Assembly: GCF_000368065.1 (NCBI RefSeq)
Contig: NZ_KB851199.1
Coordinates: 446,252 to 510,251 of the forward strand
Direction: 5' to 3'
DNA length: 64,000 bases
Source of the DNA: Acinetobacter seifertii
Lineage (GTDB): Bacteria > Pseudomonadota > Gammaproteobacteria > Pseudomonadales > Moraxellaceae
Every line of letters begins with the position of its first letter. Position 1 is the first letter of the stretch. The position numbers were made by a program, and so were the translations under genes. The notes under the pieces were generated by a model. The model saw only the letters and a list, made by a program, of their open reading frames with translations. It did not search any database and was not told the DNA's origin. Below are positions 35,236 through 44,927 of the stretch, piece by piece.

Positions 35236-36915
35236 TTATGCAGGCTTACGTAAATCTTTACGTAAAATTTTACCTACATTTGATTTTGGTAATTCATCCA
35301 TAAACTCAACATAACGAGGGCGTTTGTAGCCTGTTAAGTTTTCTTTAGCAAAGTTCAAAATTTCTTCAGTTGTTAAACTTGGATCTTTTTTCACAATAAA
35401 GAGTTTTGGCACTTCACCTGATTTTTCATCTGGAACACCAATTGCGGCAACTTCCAATACTTTTGGATGTTTAGCAATAACTTCTTCAATTTCACTCGGA
35501 TAAACGTTAAAGCCAGAAACCAAAATCATATCTTTTTTACGGTCTACAATTTTTGTATATCCTCGGCTGTCCATAATACCAATATCACCAGTACGGAAGA
35601 AGCCATCGGCTGTCATCACTTTAGCGGTCTCATCCGGACGGTTCCAATATCCTTTCATGACCTGAGGACCACGGATTGAGATTTCACCTTGTTCACCTAA
35701 AGGTACTTCTTTTCCATCATCATCCAAAATTGCAACATCGGTTAATGGTAATGGAATACCAATCGTACCGCTAAATTCAGTCGATGTCGGTGGATTCGCA
35801 GTTGCTACTGGCGAAGTTTCTGATAAACCATAACCTTCGATAATGGTTGTACCCGTAATTTTCTTCCAAGCTTCTGCTGTAGAAGGTAAAACTGCCATAC
35901 CACCGCCCATCGCCATTTTTAAATTGCTATGGTCGAGTTGCTTAAACTCTTCATTATTTACTAAAGCATTAAATAATGTATTTACTGCTGGGAAAAATGA
36001 TGGTTGATATTTGCGCAATTCATTAATTACAGCAGGTAAATCACGAGGGTTTGGAATTAAGATATTTGCCTGTCCTTTGTACATACCGTACATCGCACAA
36101 ACCATGAATGCAAAAATATGGTAAAGCGGTAATGCACAAACAATACGGTCGCCTTTCGCCCCATCATTTGCACCAAATTTACTTTGGAAAATACCATCAC
36201 ACTGTAAAAGGTTAGCAACCAAATTACGGTGAGTCAGCTCAGCCCCTTTTGAAACGCCCGTTGTACCACCTGTATATTGAAGTACGGCTGTATCGCTTAA
36301 AGTTAAATTCGGACGTTTGTAATTGCTTGGATTTTCTTTATTTAATGCGCTATTAAATTTAACATGGCCCGGAATGTTCCAAGCTGGAATTTGTTTGCGC
36401 ACTTTACGCAAAACAAAATTGACTAAAGTACCCTTAAGTGTACCTAACATGTCTCCAACAGAAGCAACTACAACATGCTTGACTGGAGTTTTACCTAAAA
36501 TACTTTGGTAAACGCTTGCAAAGTTCTCGATAATGACAAGAACTTCAGCACCTGAGTCATTTAACTGATGCTCAAGCTCACGTGCAGTATATAGTGGGTT
36601 AACATTCACTAAAATTAAACCAGCACGGAAAACCGCCAAAGCCACTACAGGATACTGCAATACGTTTGGCATCATCACTGCCACGCGAGTTCCTTTTGCT
36701 AACCCCAAATTTTGCAAATAGGTCGCGAATTTACGGCTTGCAAGCTCCAACTCGTTAAATGACATGGCTTTATCCATAAAGATAAAGGCATCACGAGAAC
36801 CAAATTTCTGGAAATTACGCTCAAAAATATCAACAATTGAGGTATTTTCTGCAGGCAATGCTACTGTTTCTGGTATCCCTGTCTTTTGGTATTCTGCAAA
36901 CCAAATCTTTTCCAT
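35236..36915 (-). CDS. fadD: Long-chain fatty acid-CoA ligase
   Basis: FadD activates fatty acids to acyl-CoA through an acyl-AMP intermediate and couples this to import. The 559 residues show the AMP-binding P-loop YTGGTTGVSKGAELTHRN, GYGLSETSP (adenine site), the hinge GYWNRPDETAKVMTADGFFRTGDIG and the C-terminal lysine of KSNVGKILRKDLR. It starts MEKIWFAEYQKTG, as in other gamma-proteobacterial FadD proteins. Upstream are several inverted repeats at which a regulator could act. Confidence 0.93.
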   Translation of the reverse strand: MEKIWFAEYQKTGIPETVALPAENTSIVDIFERNFQKFGSRDAFIFMDKAMSFNELELASRKFATYLQNLGLAKGTRVAVMMPNVLQYPVVALAVFRAGLILVNVNPLYTARELEHQLNDSGAEVLVIIENFASVYQSILGKTPVKHVVVASVGDMLGTLKGTLVNFVLRKVRKQIPAWNIPGHVKFNSALNKENPSNYKRPNLTLSDTAVLQYTGGTTGVSKGAELTHRNLVANLLQCDGIFQSKFGANDGAKGDRIVCALPLYHIFAFMVCAMYGMYKGQANILIPNPRDLPAVINELRKYQPSFFPAVNTLFNALVNNEEFKQLDHSNLKMAMGGGMAVLPSTAEAWKKITGTTIIEGYGLSETSPVATANPPTSTEFSGTIGIPLPLTDVAILDDDGKEVPLGEQGEISIRGPQVMKGYWNRPDETAKVMTADGFFRTGDIGIMDSRGYTKIVDRKKDMILVSGFNVYPSEIEEVIAKHPKVLEVAAIGVPDEKSGEVPKLFIVKKDPSLTTEEILNFAKENLTGYKRPRYVEFMDELPKSNVGKILRKDLRKPA

Positions 36916-37058
36916 AATGCCATTATCTCCGATTCGTAATCCTTAGTAATAACTGTTATTCAATGCCCCAGCTATTCTTTAGCTTCTTGGTGCCAGAACA
37001 TATTTAAAACTTATTGGCACATTCATGACACTTTCGAACAAGATTATGAGACAGAAGT

Positions 37059-37176
37059 TTTGACAATTTGTCCCTGTCAAATTTTTTGCATGGAGTACAA
37101 ATTACGTACTCCAAATTGCTGCCCTTTTAATCATTATTCAATACCAACAAGTTCAGTTCATTGCTTGAACTTGTTG
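37059..37176. repeat. Three inverted repeats between fadD and parC
   Basis: In the 297-base gap three hairpin-capable palindromes follow one another: TTTGACA/TGTCAAA (37059-37081), TGGAGTAC/GTACTCCA (37091-37113) and CAACAAGTTCA/TGAACTTGTTG (37145-37176). The last has an eleven-pair stem but no T tract on the minus strand, so it is an unusual parC terminator at best. The first two lie upstream of fadD and may be operators. Confidence 0.55.
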
Positions 37177-37212
37177 CCATATATAGCGTATTTATGTTGC
37201 CAGACGCTAGCT

Positions 37213-39432
37213 TTATCTCTGAATCAACAGTTTATTTGCTTTTTGATATCCACGTGGTAAGAGCTGACCTTTCGAAGCACGTTTACCCATGTATTTTTGT
37301 AGATCATCACCTTTTAATTTCAGATGTTGTTGACCTGCAACCACCTGAATTATTTCATCTAGGTTCAAGGTTGTCATGGATAAAATCTGCTCTTTAGCTT
37401 CAAGTTGTATCAACTTATTACCTTTACCTTTATTTAAATTTGGTAATTCTGCCAAATCTAAAATTAACAAACGCCCTGCTGAGCTAAGCACAGCCAAATG
37501 TGTCATGTTTTGTGCGGAGATAAGCGGTAAAGCTTTTGCCTTATCAGGCACTGTTAAGAATGTCTTACCAGCTTTGGCATTTGTATCTAACTGTTTAACT
37601 TGAGTTTTAAAACCATAACCCGCTGAACTTGCAGCAATTAGTTCAGATTCATCATCATCTAAATAAGCCTGAATAAACGCTACCCCACTTGCTGGAGATA
37701 GTTTCGAACTTAATGGATCACCTAAGCCTCTGGCTGAAGGTAAGCTACTAATTGGTAAGGCATAACTACGCCCTGTTTCATCAAGGAAGTAAACTCGTTG
37801 ATTGGTTTTACCTACTGCATGGCTTAAATATTGATCCCCTGCACGGTAGTTTAGGTTTTCAGCATCAACATCTGCTCCTTTTGCTGCACGAACCCAACCC
37901 GCTTCTGATAAAACGACAGTTACCGCTTCAGCTGGCATTAAATCTTGTTCTTTAATTTGAACAGCTTCAGCACGTGCAACAATTGGAGAACGGCGTTCGT
38001 CACCAAACTTTTTCGCGTCTTCTTTTAGTTCGCCAATAATCAGATTTTTCAAAGATTCAGGATTTTCCAATTGTTCACGAATAATGGCAGCTTTTTCAGC
38101 AAGCTCATCTTGTTCGTGACGGATTTCCATCTCTTCAAGCTTTGCCAAATGGCGTAATTTCAGCTCTAAAATCGCTTCTGCTTGTATTTCATCAATATTG
38201 AAATGTTCCATCAATACTGGCTTAGGCTGATCTTCTTCACGAATAATACGAATCACTGTATCAATATCAAGATAAGCAATTAACAAACCCGCCAAAATAT
38301 GCAGGCGCTTTTCAATACGATTTAAATGATATTGCAAACGGCGAGTTACCGTTTTTTTACGGATTTCGATCCATTCAAGCAAGATACGGCGAATCGATTT
38401 AACTTGAGGACGACCATCTTCACCAATCATGTTCAAATTGACACGATAGCTTGACTCTAAATCAGTGGTCGCAAATAAGTGGCTCATCACTGCTTCCGCA
38501 TCAATACGATTAGAACGCAGCACAATCACCAGTCGTGTTGGGTTTTCATGATCAGACTCATCACGTATATCTACCACCAATGGTAGCTTTTTAGCCTGCA
38601 TCTGGTCGGCAATTTGAGTAATCACTTTAGAGCCAGATACTTGATACGGTAACTCAGTAATCACGATTTCATGCTTTTCAACGGTATAAACCGCACGCAT
38701 GCGATAACTACCACGACCAGTTATCTGGATCTTAAGCAACTCTTCTGGCGGAGTAATAATTTCAGCTTTGGTTGGTAAGTCTGGAGCTGGAATATATTCA
38801 GCTAATTTCTCATCTGAAGTTTGTGGGTTACGAATTAAGGCAATCGTTCCTTTAATCACTTCACGTAAATTATGCGGTGGAATATCGGTTGCCATACCTA
38901 CAGCAATACCGGTTGTACCATTGAGTAGAATATTCGGAATACGCGCTGGCAACGTAATGGGTTCTTTTAATGAGCCATCAAAGTTATCTTGCCATTCAGT
39001 TGTGCCCTGACCTAACTCATTTAACAACAACTCACTGTAAGCCGAAAGTTTGGCTTCTGTATAACGCATTGCAGCAAATGACTTAGGATCATCTGGTGCT
39101 CCCCAGTTACCTTGACCTTCGATTAAGGGATAACGATAACTGAAAGGCTGAGCCATTAATACCATGGCTTCATAACAAGCTGAGTCACCATGTGGATGAT
39201 ACTTACCAAGTACATCACCCACTGTACGCGCTGATTTTTTAGGCTTACCACTATTTTTTAAGCCTAGTTCGCTCATGGCATAGACAATACGGCGCTGTAC
39301 AGGCTTTAAGCCATCACTGATATGCGGCAATGCACGGTCCATAATGACGTACATGGCATAATTCAAGTAAGCCTGTTCAGTAAATTCGGCTACAGAGCGG
39401 TTTTCTGTCGCATGATGCGCAAGGCTGGTCAT
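37213..39432 (-). CDS. parC: DNA topoisomerase IV subunit A
   Basis: ParC is the breakage-reunion subunit of topoisomerase IV, which separates daughter chromosomes. The start [13 protein letters not shown] was preferred over a TTG six codons upstream because it places the quinolone-resistance residues at the positions used in A. baumannii literature: [15 protein letters not shown] with Ser84 and Glu88, both wild type. The catalytic tyrosine lies in [12 protein letters not shown] coiled-coil gate (about 350-470) and C-terminal beta-pinwheel blades follow. Length is 739 residues. parE is not adjacent. Confidence 0.95.
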   Translation of the reverse strand: MTSLAHHATENRSVAEFTEQAYLNYAMYVIMDRALPHISDGLKPVQRRIVYAMSELGLKNSGKPKKSARTVGDVLGKYHPHGDSACYEAMVLMAQPFSYRYPLIEGQGNWGAPDDPKSFAAMRYTEAKLSAYSELLLNELGQGTTEWQDNFDGSLKEPITLPARIPNILLNGTTGIAVGMATDIPPHNLREVIKGTIALIRNPQTSDEKLAEYIPAPDLPTKAEIITPPEELLKIQITGRGSYRMRAVYTVEKHEIVITELPYQVSGSKVITQIADQMQAKKLPLVVDIRDESDHENPTRLVIVLRSNRIDAEAVMSHLFATTDLESSYRVNLNMIGEDGRPQVKSIRRILLEWIEIRKKTVTRRLQYHLNRIEKRLHILAGLLIAYLDIDTVIRIIREEDQPKPVLMEHFNIDEIQAEAILELKLRHLAKLEEMEIRHEQDELAEKAAIIREQLENPESLKNLIIGELKEDAKKFGDERRSPIVARAEAVQIKEQDLMPAEAVTVVLSEAGWVRAAKGADVDAENLNYRAGDQYLSHAVGKTNQRVYFLDETGRSYALPISSLPSARGLGDPLSSKLSPASGVAFIQAYLDDDESELIAASSAGYGFKTQVKQLDTNAKAGKTFLTVPDKAKALPLISAQNMTHLAVLSSAGRLLILDLAELPNLNKGKGNKLIQLEAKEQILSMTTLNLDEIIQVVAGQQHLKLKGDDLQKYMGKRASKGQLLPRGYQKANKLLIQR

Positions 39433-39584
39433 AGTCAGCTTATCTTCCAAATCAGTCGTTATTTTAAGTGTGTATTATGCTAAGTGGGCTATGTTACAGA
39501 CACAAGAGGGACTCTGTCACCTGAGCGTCAAATTATGTCTTATCTCTCTATATTTTTAGTTACTTGCTATAAAGTTAGGCAAAA

Positions 39585-40904
39585 CTATAGTCCGATCGAC
39601 TCTAGTCTTTTCCCTTGAGTCTCTTCACCTAATATCAAAATAACCAATGCCACAGCAAGTAAAACAACAGTAAACATCATAAAAACGTGATTAAACCCGT
39701 TTTTAGCGACCATCATATGAGTCACAACGATTGGCGCTACAATGCCACCAATACGCCCCATTGCCGATGCCCAGCCCGAACCAAAGGCACGAATATTGGC
39801 CGGATATTGTTCTGGCGTATAGGTATATAACACTCCCCATGCACCTAAATTAAAGAATGACATGAGACAACCCCAAAACATAATGCTATTTACGCTGTTA
39901 GCTTGTCCAAAGAAATATGCAGATAAGGCACAAAACCCGATAAATGCCGCGAGTGTAATTTTTCGACCTAAGCGTTCAACAAACCAAGCAGCTGCTAAGT
40001 AGCCCGGTAGCTGCGCCAAAATCATAAGCAATACATATTCAAATGATTTAACAACATCGTAGCCTTGTTTCACCAATAGACTTGGTAACCAGGTAAAAAT
40101 CCCGTAATAGGAATACACAATTCCAAACCAGATCAGCCAGAGCATTAAACTTCTACGAGCAAATTGACCACTCCAGAGCTGTTTAAATGAAACTTTTTGT
40201 CGCATCGCCACAGGCACGACTTCAATATGGTGAACTATTTGCACGCACGCTTCGGCTTCTAGTTTTTGTACCAGTGCATGCGCCTCTTCAATACGACCAC
40301 GGTTAATCAGGTAAGGTATCGACTCAGGGACTTTTTTCCAAATCACTAAAATATAAAGAAGTGGTAGGCCGCCCATAAGAAAGGCGATATGCCAGCCAAA
40401 TTTAGGAATAATAAAATAAGAAATGAGCGCTGCAACCAGCCAACCTAGTCCCCAAAAACTTTCAAGCAGAACAATAAATCGGCCACGAACATGAGCAGGA
40501 ACATATTCACTGACCAGTGTGACTGCTACAGGTAACTGACCACCTAGTCCAAGCCCCACAATAAACCGAAAAATTAATAGCCACTTTAGATCAGGAGCAA
40601 AAGCACATAAAGCTGTAGCAATACTATAAATGGCCATCGTAATCGCAAATACCGTTTTACGGCCAAAACGATCTGCTAAGGCACCAGAGCAAACTGCACC
40701 GATAGCCATGCCCACAAAGCCGATACTGACAATCCAACCGCTTTCAGCCGGTGTTAATGACCAGTCTTTAACAAGGGTTGTCATAATAAAAGCAATAATG
40801 CCGGTATCCATCGCATCAAACATCCATCCCAACCCTACTACCCATAAAAGCGTGTAGTGAAATTTGCCGATTGGGAGATTTTGTATACGTGAAACCAGAT
40901 CCAT
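39585..40904 (-). CDS. MFS transporter (metabolite:H+ symporter type, NiaP-like)
   Basis: This major facilitator of 439 residues has 12 predicted membrane helices. The first-helix motif GLGWMFDAMDTGIIAFIM, the helix 2-3 loop GALADRFGRKTVF, the RGRFIVLLESFWGLGW segment and the PESIPYLINRGRIEEA central loop resemble the aromatic-acid/niacin (NiaP, BenK-like) subgroup of symporters. The substrate is not determined by sequence; niacin or an aromatic acid are the best guesses. It is a stand-alone gene on the minus strand. Confidence 0.8.
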   Translation of the reverse strand: MDLVSRIQNLPIGKFHYTLLWVVGLGWMFDAMDTGIIAFIMTTLVKDWSLTPAESGWIVSIGFVGMAIGAVCSGALADRFGRKTVFAITMAIYSIATALCAFAPDLKWLLIFRFIVGLGLGGQLPVAVTLVSEYVPAHVRGRFIVLLESFWGLGWLVAALISYFIIPKFGWHIAFLMGGLPLLYILVIWKKVPESIPYLINRGRIEEAHALVQKLEAEACVQIVHHIEVVPVAMRQKVSFKQLWSGQFARRSLMLWLIWFGIVYSYYGIFTWLPSLLVKQGYDVVKSFEYVLLMILAQLPGYLAAAWFVERLGRKITLAAFIGFCALSAYFFGQANSVNSIMFWGCLMSFFNLGAWGVLYTYTPEQYPANIRAFGSGWASAMGRIGGIVAPIVVTHMMVAKNGFNHVFMMFTVVLLAVALVILILGEETQGKRLESIGL

Positions 40905-40986
40905 AGGATTAACTCTACTGGAAAGATTAAGTGAGCAAGACCATATATAGAATTGTTATATCATGCCCACATCAAGTTCTGAATGA

Positions 40987-41631
40987 TTAATGTTCGTCGG
41001 TAGAAGAAGCCGACTCTGCATCATCATCTTTATAAATAAATTTAGGCATTTCCAAACCAAAATAAATGGCAATCAAACGTAAGGTAAAGCCGAAAATTAG
41101 AGTCGAAATAACAGTTAACTCTAGACTTAATCCTATATCCTGACAGACCCAATAACAGATCACTGCCACAAAAGAAATACTCGCGTAGAGTTCACGGCGG
41201 AAAACAAATGGCACATCGTTACATAAAATATCACGTAAAATACCACCCGAAACCCCAGTCAAAACACCTGCTACGGCTGAAACGACAAAGCCATGTCCCA
41301 TTTGTAAGGCAATCTGACAACCAATAATGGTAAAGCCAATCAAACCTAAAGCATCAAGTACCAAGAAAATGTTATGTAAATGGCGCATCCATTTAGCAAT
41401 AATGATGGTAACAAAGGCAGCGCAACACGTTAAAACTAAATATTCAGGATGCTTCACCCACGTTAAAGGATAGTGCCCAAGTAGTACATCACGTACAGAA
41501 CCACCACCCAAAGCTGTTACACAGGCAATCAGTACAACACCGAACCAGTCCATACTCCGACGTCCAGCAGACAATGCTCCAGTCATAGCTTCGGCAGTAA
41601 TCGCAATAATATAAATAACGGTGAGTAACAT
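40987..41631 (-). CDS. TRIC-family (UPF0126/YicG) membrane protein
   Basis: This protein has 214 residues and seven hydrophobic segments arranged as two related halves. Each half has a glycine-rich loop: ALGGGSVRDVLLGHYPL and GVSGGILRDILCNDVPFVF. This is the bacterial trimeric intracellular cation channel (TRIC)/UPF0126 pattern. Homologues conduct monovalent cations; YicG in E. coli is poorly defined. The last residues are acidic (DDDAESASSTDEH). Confidence 0.87.
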   Translation of the reverse strand: MLLTVIYIIAITAEAMTGALSAGRRSMDWFGVVLIACVTALGGGSVRDVLLGHYPLTWVKHPEYLVLTCCAAFVTIIIAKWMRHLHNIFLVLDALGLIGFTIIGCQIALQMGHGFVVSAVAGVLTGVSGGILRDILCNDVPFVFRRELYASISFVAVICYWVCQDIGLSLELTVISTLIFGFTLRLIAIYFGLEMPKFIYKDDDAESASSTDEH

Positions 41632-41676
41632 TGCCCTTTCCTTCAGGCCAAACGGTGGGCGTATTTTAAGATAAAC

Positions 41677-42144
41677 TTATAGGAATTGTGCACAGCATTG
41701 TTTAAATTTTTTTCCTGAACCGCAGATACAAGGCTGTTTCATAGTGACCTGCATATCGACCGTTGGATCAAGGAAAAACCATTGCTGCTGTTGATACACA
41801 AAATGTGAAACTTCATGGTGGATTTGAGCACTTTTTCCATCATGATAATGAGCTTTGAACTCCACCTGTGCATGAGTCTTATCCAACTTTTCTTTGGCTT
41901 GGATGACTTCCAAACCCAACCATTGATTTTGTTTACTCCAATCTGCAATAGCCTCTTTATCAAGAGCAGATTGCTGTCCTAGTGCTGTAGTCTGAACAAT
42001 ATAATCAATTTGTTGTAATGCAAAAGCACTATAGCGGGAACGCATAAGCTGCTCCGCTGTCAGGGCTTTTGCTGTACCTAAATGTAAAGGCTCACAACAT
42101 TCTGCATAACTGCCTTTTGCACATGGACAAGTGTGTTGAGTCAT
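41677..42144 (-). CDS. YchJ family protein with two SEC-C motifs
   Basis: The 155-residue protein starts with a cysteine motif (TCPCAKGSYAECCEPLH) and ends with a SEC-C zinc motif (PCICGSGKKFKQCC). Between them lies the NTF2-like YchJ domain (QLMRSRYSAFALQQIDYIVQTT). Function is unknown; SEC-C motifs bind zinc and often contact ribosomes or SecB-like partners. It lies upstream of the TRIC gene on the same strand, 46 bases apart. Confidence 0.88.
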   Translation of the reverse strand: MTQHTCPCAKGSYAECCEPLHLGTAKALTAEQLMRSRYSAFALQQIDYIVQTTALGQQSALDKEAIADWSKQNQWLGLEVIQAKEKLDKTHAQVEFKAHYHDGKSAQIHHEVSHFVYQQQQWFFLDPTVDMQVTMKQPCICGSGKKFKQCCAQFL

Positions 42145-42160
42145 TCTGTGTTTCTCAAAT

Positions 42161-42189
42161 AAAAAAATAGCTCAGAGTTGAGCTATTTT
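42161..42189 (-). terminator. Terminator of the TerC/CBS gene
   Basis: AAAATAGCTCA pairs with TGAGCTATTTT around GAGT; on the minus strand a T run follows. It lies 28 bases past the stop of the TerC gene. Confidence 0.8.
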
Positions 42190-42216
42190 ATGATGTTTCT
42201 AGACTTAAAATGTCAT

Positions 42217-43809
42217 TTAATCTTTTGATTCATCTTGTTCGATAGAAACAATATGAACTTTCTCGATCTTGTGACCTTCCATAGTTACAACTTCAAAGCG
42301 ATAACCATCCGCTTCCACAGTTTCACCATTTTCAGGTAAACGACCTAAATGGAATAACAAATAACCCGATAAAGTAGAATATTGTTCACTTTCATCTACC
42401 AAGTCACGACCAAGTAAAAGAGATACGTGGCGAATATCGGTTGAACCTTCAAGTATTAAAGAACCATCTTCTAAGCTTTCAGCTGCTGCATCTAGTTCGT
42501 CTTCGTCAGGGAACTCACCTGCAATAGCTTCTAAAATATCAATTGGTGTCGCAATACCTTCAATTGAACCATATTCATTTAGAACAATGGCCATTTGTAA
42601 AGGAGCCTGACGTAATTGCTCCATCACCATAAGCACTTGAGCATTTTCATGCACAATAACTGGTTCACGTAAGTGCTTTTGGAAATCGACAACACCCGTT
42701 TCAATAAAGTTATTTAAAACTTTATGCGTAAGCGCGATACCTTCAATATTATCAAGTTCACCACGAGCAACAATTAAACGTGAATGTGTCATCGACATTA
42801 AACGTTCTTTCAAAACTTCCGGTTCGTCGTCTAAATCAATCCATTCAAGTTCAGGTCGTGGAGTCATCACCGACTTTACTGGACGTTCAGATAACCCAAG
42901 TACACCTTGTACAAGCACACTGTGGTAAACACCATTTTCTTCGTCAAAAACTTCATCGGCAAAAGCTTGTGTAGCCAATACATCTTCGTTATCAGCCGTT
43001 TGAGTATCGGAAGTAGAACTGCTATTTTTACTGCCTAACATGCGTAAAACTGCAGATGCTGTGCGATAACGTAAATCTGTAGTAGTGACTAGCTTTTCTT
43101 GATTGCGGCGCATGGTTTGGTTGATCATTTCGACTAAAATCGAGAAACCAATCGCAGCATATAAGTAACCCTTCGGAATATGGAAACCAAAACCTTCCAC
43201 CACCAAAGAGAAACCAATCATCATTAAGAAGCCAAGACACAGAATAACGACTGTTGGGTGCTTATTTACAAAGTCCATGAGTGGTCTCGAAGCCCACAAC
43301 ATGATACCCACAGCAATCACAACAGCAACCATCATCACTGACAGCTCTTTGACCATACCCACCGCAGTAATTACGCTGTCTAATGAGAATACGGCATCAA
43401 GCACAACAATCTGGACAATAACCATCCAGAACGCGGCATGGACTGGATTATCTTCTTTATGAAGCTGTTTACCTTCCATTCGCTCATGCAATTCCATGGT
43501 GCCTTTAAATAACAAGAACACACCACCGAATAATAAAATCAAATCACGACCAGAGAATGGATGATCAAAAATATGGAAAAGCGGTTGGGTGAGTGTCACA
43601 ACCCAAGCAATTGAAGCCAAGAGGACAAGACGCATTCCCAAAGCGAGTATTAAACCCACTATACGTGCCTTAGTACGTTGTTCTGGCGGTAACTTTTCAG
43701 CCAAAATAGCAATAAAGACGAGGTTATCGATCCCTAGTACGATTTCAAGAACAATTAATGTAGCTAAGCCTACCCAAGCAGACGGATCAGACATCCATTC
43801 AAAGATCAT
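42217..43809 (-). CDS. TerC family membrane protein with CBS pair and CorC/HlyC domain
   Basis: The 530 residues fall into three parts. A TerC membrane domain covers about 1-240 ([23 protein letters not shown] and [22 protein letters not shown], both with the conserved acidic motifs). A CBS pair covers about 300-430 ([21 protein letters not shown]), and a C-terminal CorC/HlyC transporter-associated domain ends the protein ([20 protein letters not shown]). This is the YegH/YoaE architecture. A role in metal ion export, possibly Mn, fits the TerC family, but is inferred. It has a 326-base gap upstream shared with the divergent LOG gene. Confidence 0.9.
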   Translation of the reverse strand: MIFEWMSDPSAWVGLATLIVLEIVLGIDNLVFIAILAEKLPPEQRTKARIVGLILALGMRLVLLASIAWVVTLTQPLFHIFDHPFSGRDLILLFGGVFLLFKGTMELHERMEGKQLHKEDNPVHAAFWMVIVQIVVLDAVFSLDSVITAVGMVKELSVMMVAVVIAVGIMLWASRPLMDFVNKHPTVVILCLGFLMMIGFSLVVEGFGFHIPKGYLYAAIGFSILVEMINQTMRRNQEKLVTTTDLRYRTASAVLRMLGSKNSSSTSDTQTADNEDVLATQAFADEVFDEENGVYHSVLVQGVLGLSERPVKSVMTPRPELEWIDLDDEPEVLKERLMSMTHSRLIVARGELDNIEGIALTHKVLNNFIETGVVDFQKHLREPVIVHENAQVLMVMEQLRQAPLQMAIVLNEYGSIEGIATPIDILEAIAGEFPDEDELDAAAESLEDGSLILEGSTDIRHVSLLLGRDLVDESEQYSTLSGYLLFHLGRLPENGETVEADGYRFEVVTMEGHKIEKVHIVSIEQDESKD

Positions 43810-44135
43810 TGATCCTGCTCCTGTGCTGGGTGGATTTTATCTTTATTGGGCAACGCAACAGGCGTACCTAGACAAAGGGGAAATAATGTTTTTTTAGGAC
43901 AAGAAATTAAAACGGAGCGACTACAACCACTACCCATATTTGTTCATATGTTGTTAAACGAATTTTCAGTATAGGCAAGATTTAACATAAATTCATCATT
44001 TTTATTTGATCATTATATGTATTCACCAAACCCATACAAAACATGGGTCTTTCCTATAAAACTGCTTATAAAGTTGTCATATTTTTTGCTTAGTGTAGAC
44101 AAGAAATATGAACGTGATAAGGTGAAAATAAAGCA
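43810..44135. other. Intergenic stretch between divergent TerC and LOG genes
   Basis: This 326-base gap must hold both promoters. I see AT-rich sequence, a G-rich purine patch (caaaggggaaataa) and no convincing riboswitch, ORF or terminator. Confidence 0.6.
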
Positions 44136-44759
44136 ATGAATAGCGTATTAACAATGGCAGTAAACGATTCACCAATAACATCTGTAAAAACAACACAACC
44201 TCTTATTGCATTATATTGTGGCTCACGAGCAGGAAATAAGCCGATTTATCGAGAAAAGGCAATTGAATTAGCCAGCGGAATAGCGGAACAAGGTTTTGGT
44301 TTAGTCTACGGCGGTGCCAGCATTGGTTTAATGGGCCAAGTTGCAGAAAGTGTGCTTGCACATGGTGGAGAAGCTGTAGGTGTCATTCCTGAATTTATGC
44401 TTGATTATGAAGTCGCACATGCAGGACTAACTGAATTGCATGTGGTCGAAACCATGCATGAGCGTAAGGCCATGATGGCAGAGCGTGCAAGTGCATTTAT
44501 TGCATTACCTGGCGGTTTAGGAACATTCGAAGAAATTTTGGAAATTGCGACTTGGGGCCAACTCAATCAGCACCAAAAACCCATGATTTTATATAACGTA
44601 AATGGTTTTTATAATCCATTAATTGCCCAGCTAGATCATGCGGTTCAAGAAGGTTTTCTTCCCCTTCAACACCGAGCAAAATTAATTGTATGTGAAGAAA
44701 TCGATCAAATTTACAACGTCATCCGAAACTTAAAAATGCCAAAGAGATTTGTTGTGTAA
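44136..44759 (+). CDS. LOG family protein (cytokinin riboside 5'-monophosphate phosphoribohydrolase type)
   Basis: This Rossmann-fold protein of 207 residues releases bases from nucleoside 5'-monophosphates (TIGR00730 family). The first 27 residues are a variable extension before LIALYCGSRAGNKP. LVYGGASIGLMGQVAE and the catalytic/phosphate motif ALPGGLGTFEEILE are diagnostic. Bacterial members probably salvage or clear nucleotides rather than make cytokinin. An internal ATG six codons in is another possible start. It ends at its own terminator. Confidence 0.9.
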   Translation: MNSVLTMAVNDSPITSVKTTQPLIALYCGSRAGNKPIYREKAIELASGIAEQGFGLVYGGASIGLMGQVAESVLAHGGEAVGVIPEFMLDYEVAHAGLTELHVVETMHERKAMMAERASAFIALPGGLGTFEEILEIATWGQLNQHQKPMILYNVNGFYNPLIAQLDHAVQEGFLPLQHRAKLIVCEEIDQIYNVIRNLKMPKRFVV

Positions 44760-44774
44760 ACTCTCCTATCTCAA

Positions 44775-44801
44775 TAAAAAAGCGGTTCTTCCGCTTTTTT
44801 T
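44775..44801 (+). terminator. Terminator after the LOG gene
   Basis: AAAAAAGCGG and CCGCTTTTTTT flank a TTCTT loop, 15 bases past the stop. Confidence 0.85.
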
Positions 44802-44927
44802 GTTTTCACTATTTTCACCGTTGCCTTCAAGAGCAATTAGATTTAGTAAAGGGGCACTCAACATTGTCTTACTTTTTTTACTTTCAATTTGTTTTAAACT
44901 AAACCAAAACGTTAACTTTCAAATGTT

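Noticed and set aside
43810..43900. Possible Mn-sensing yybP-ykoY-type riboswitch upstream of the TerC gene
   Set aside because: TerC genes often have one, but the paired elements and conserved loop sequences are not recognisable here.
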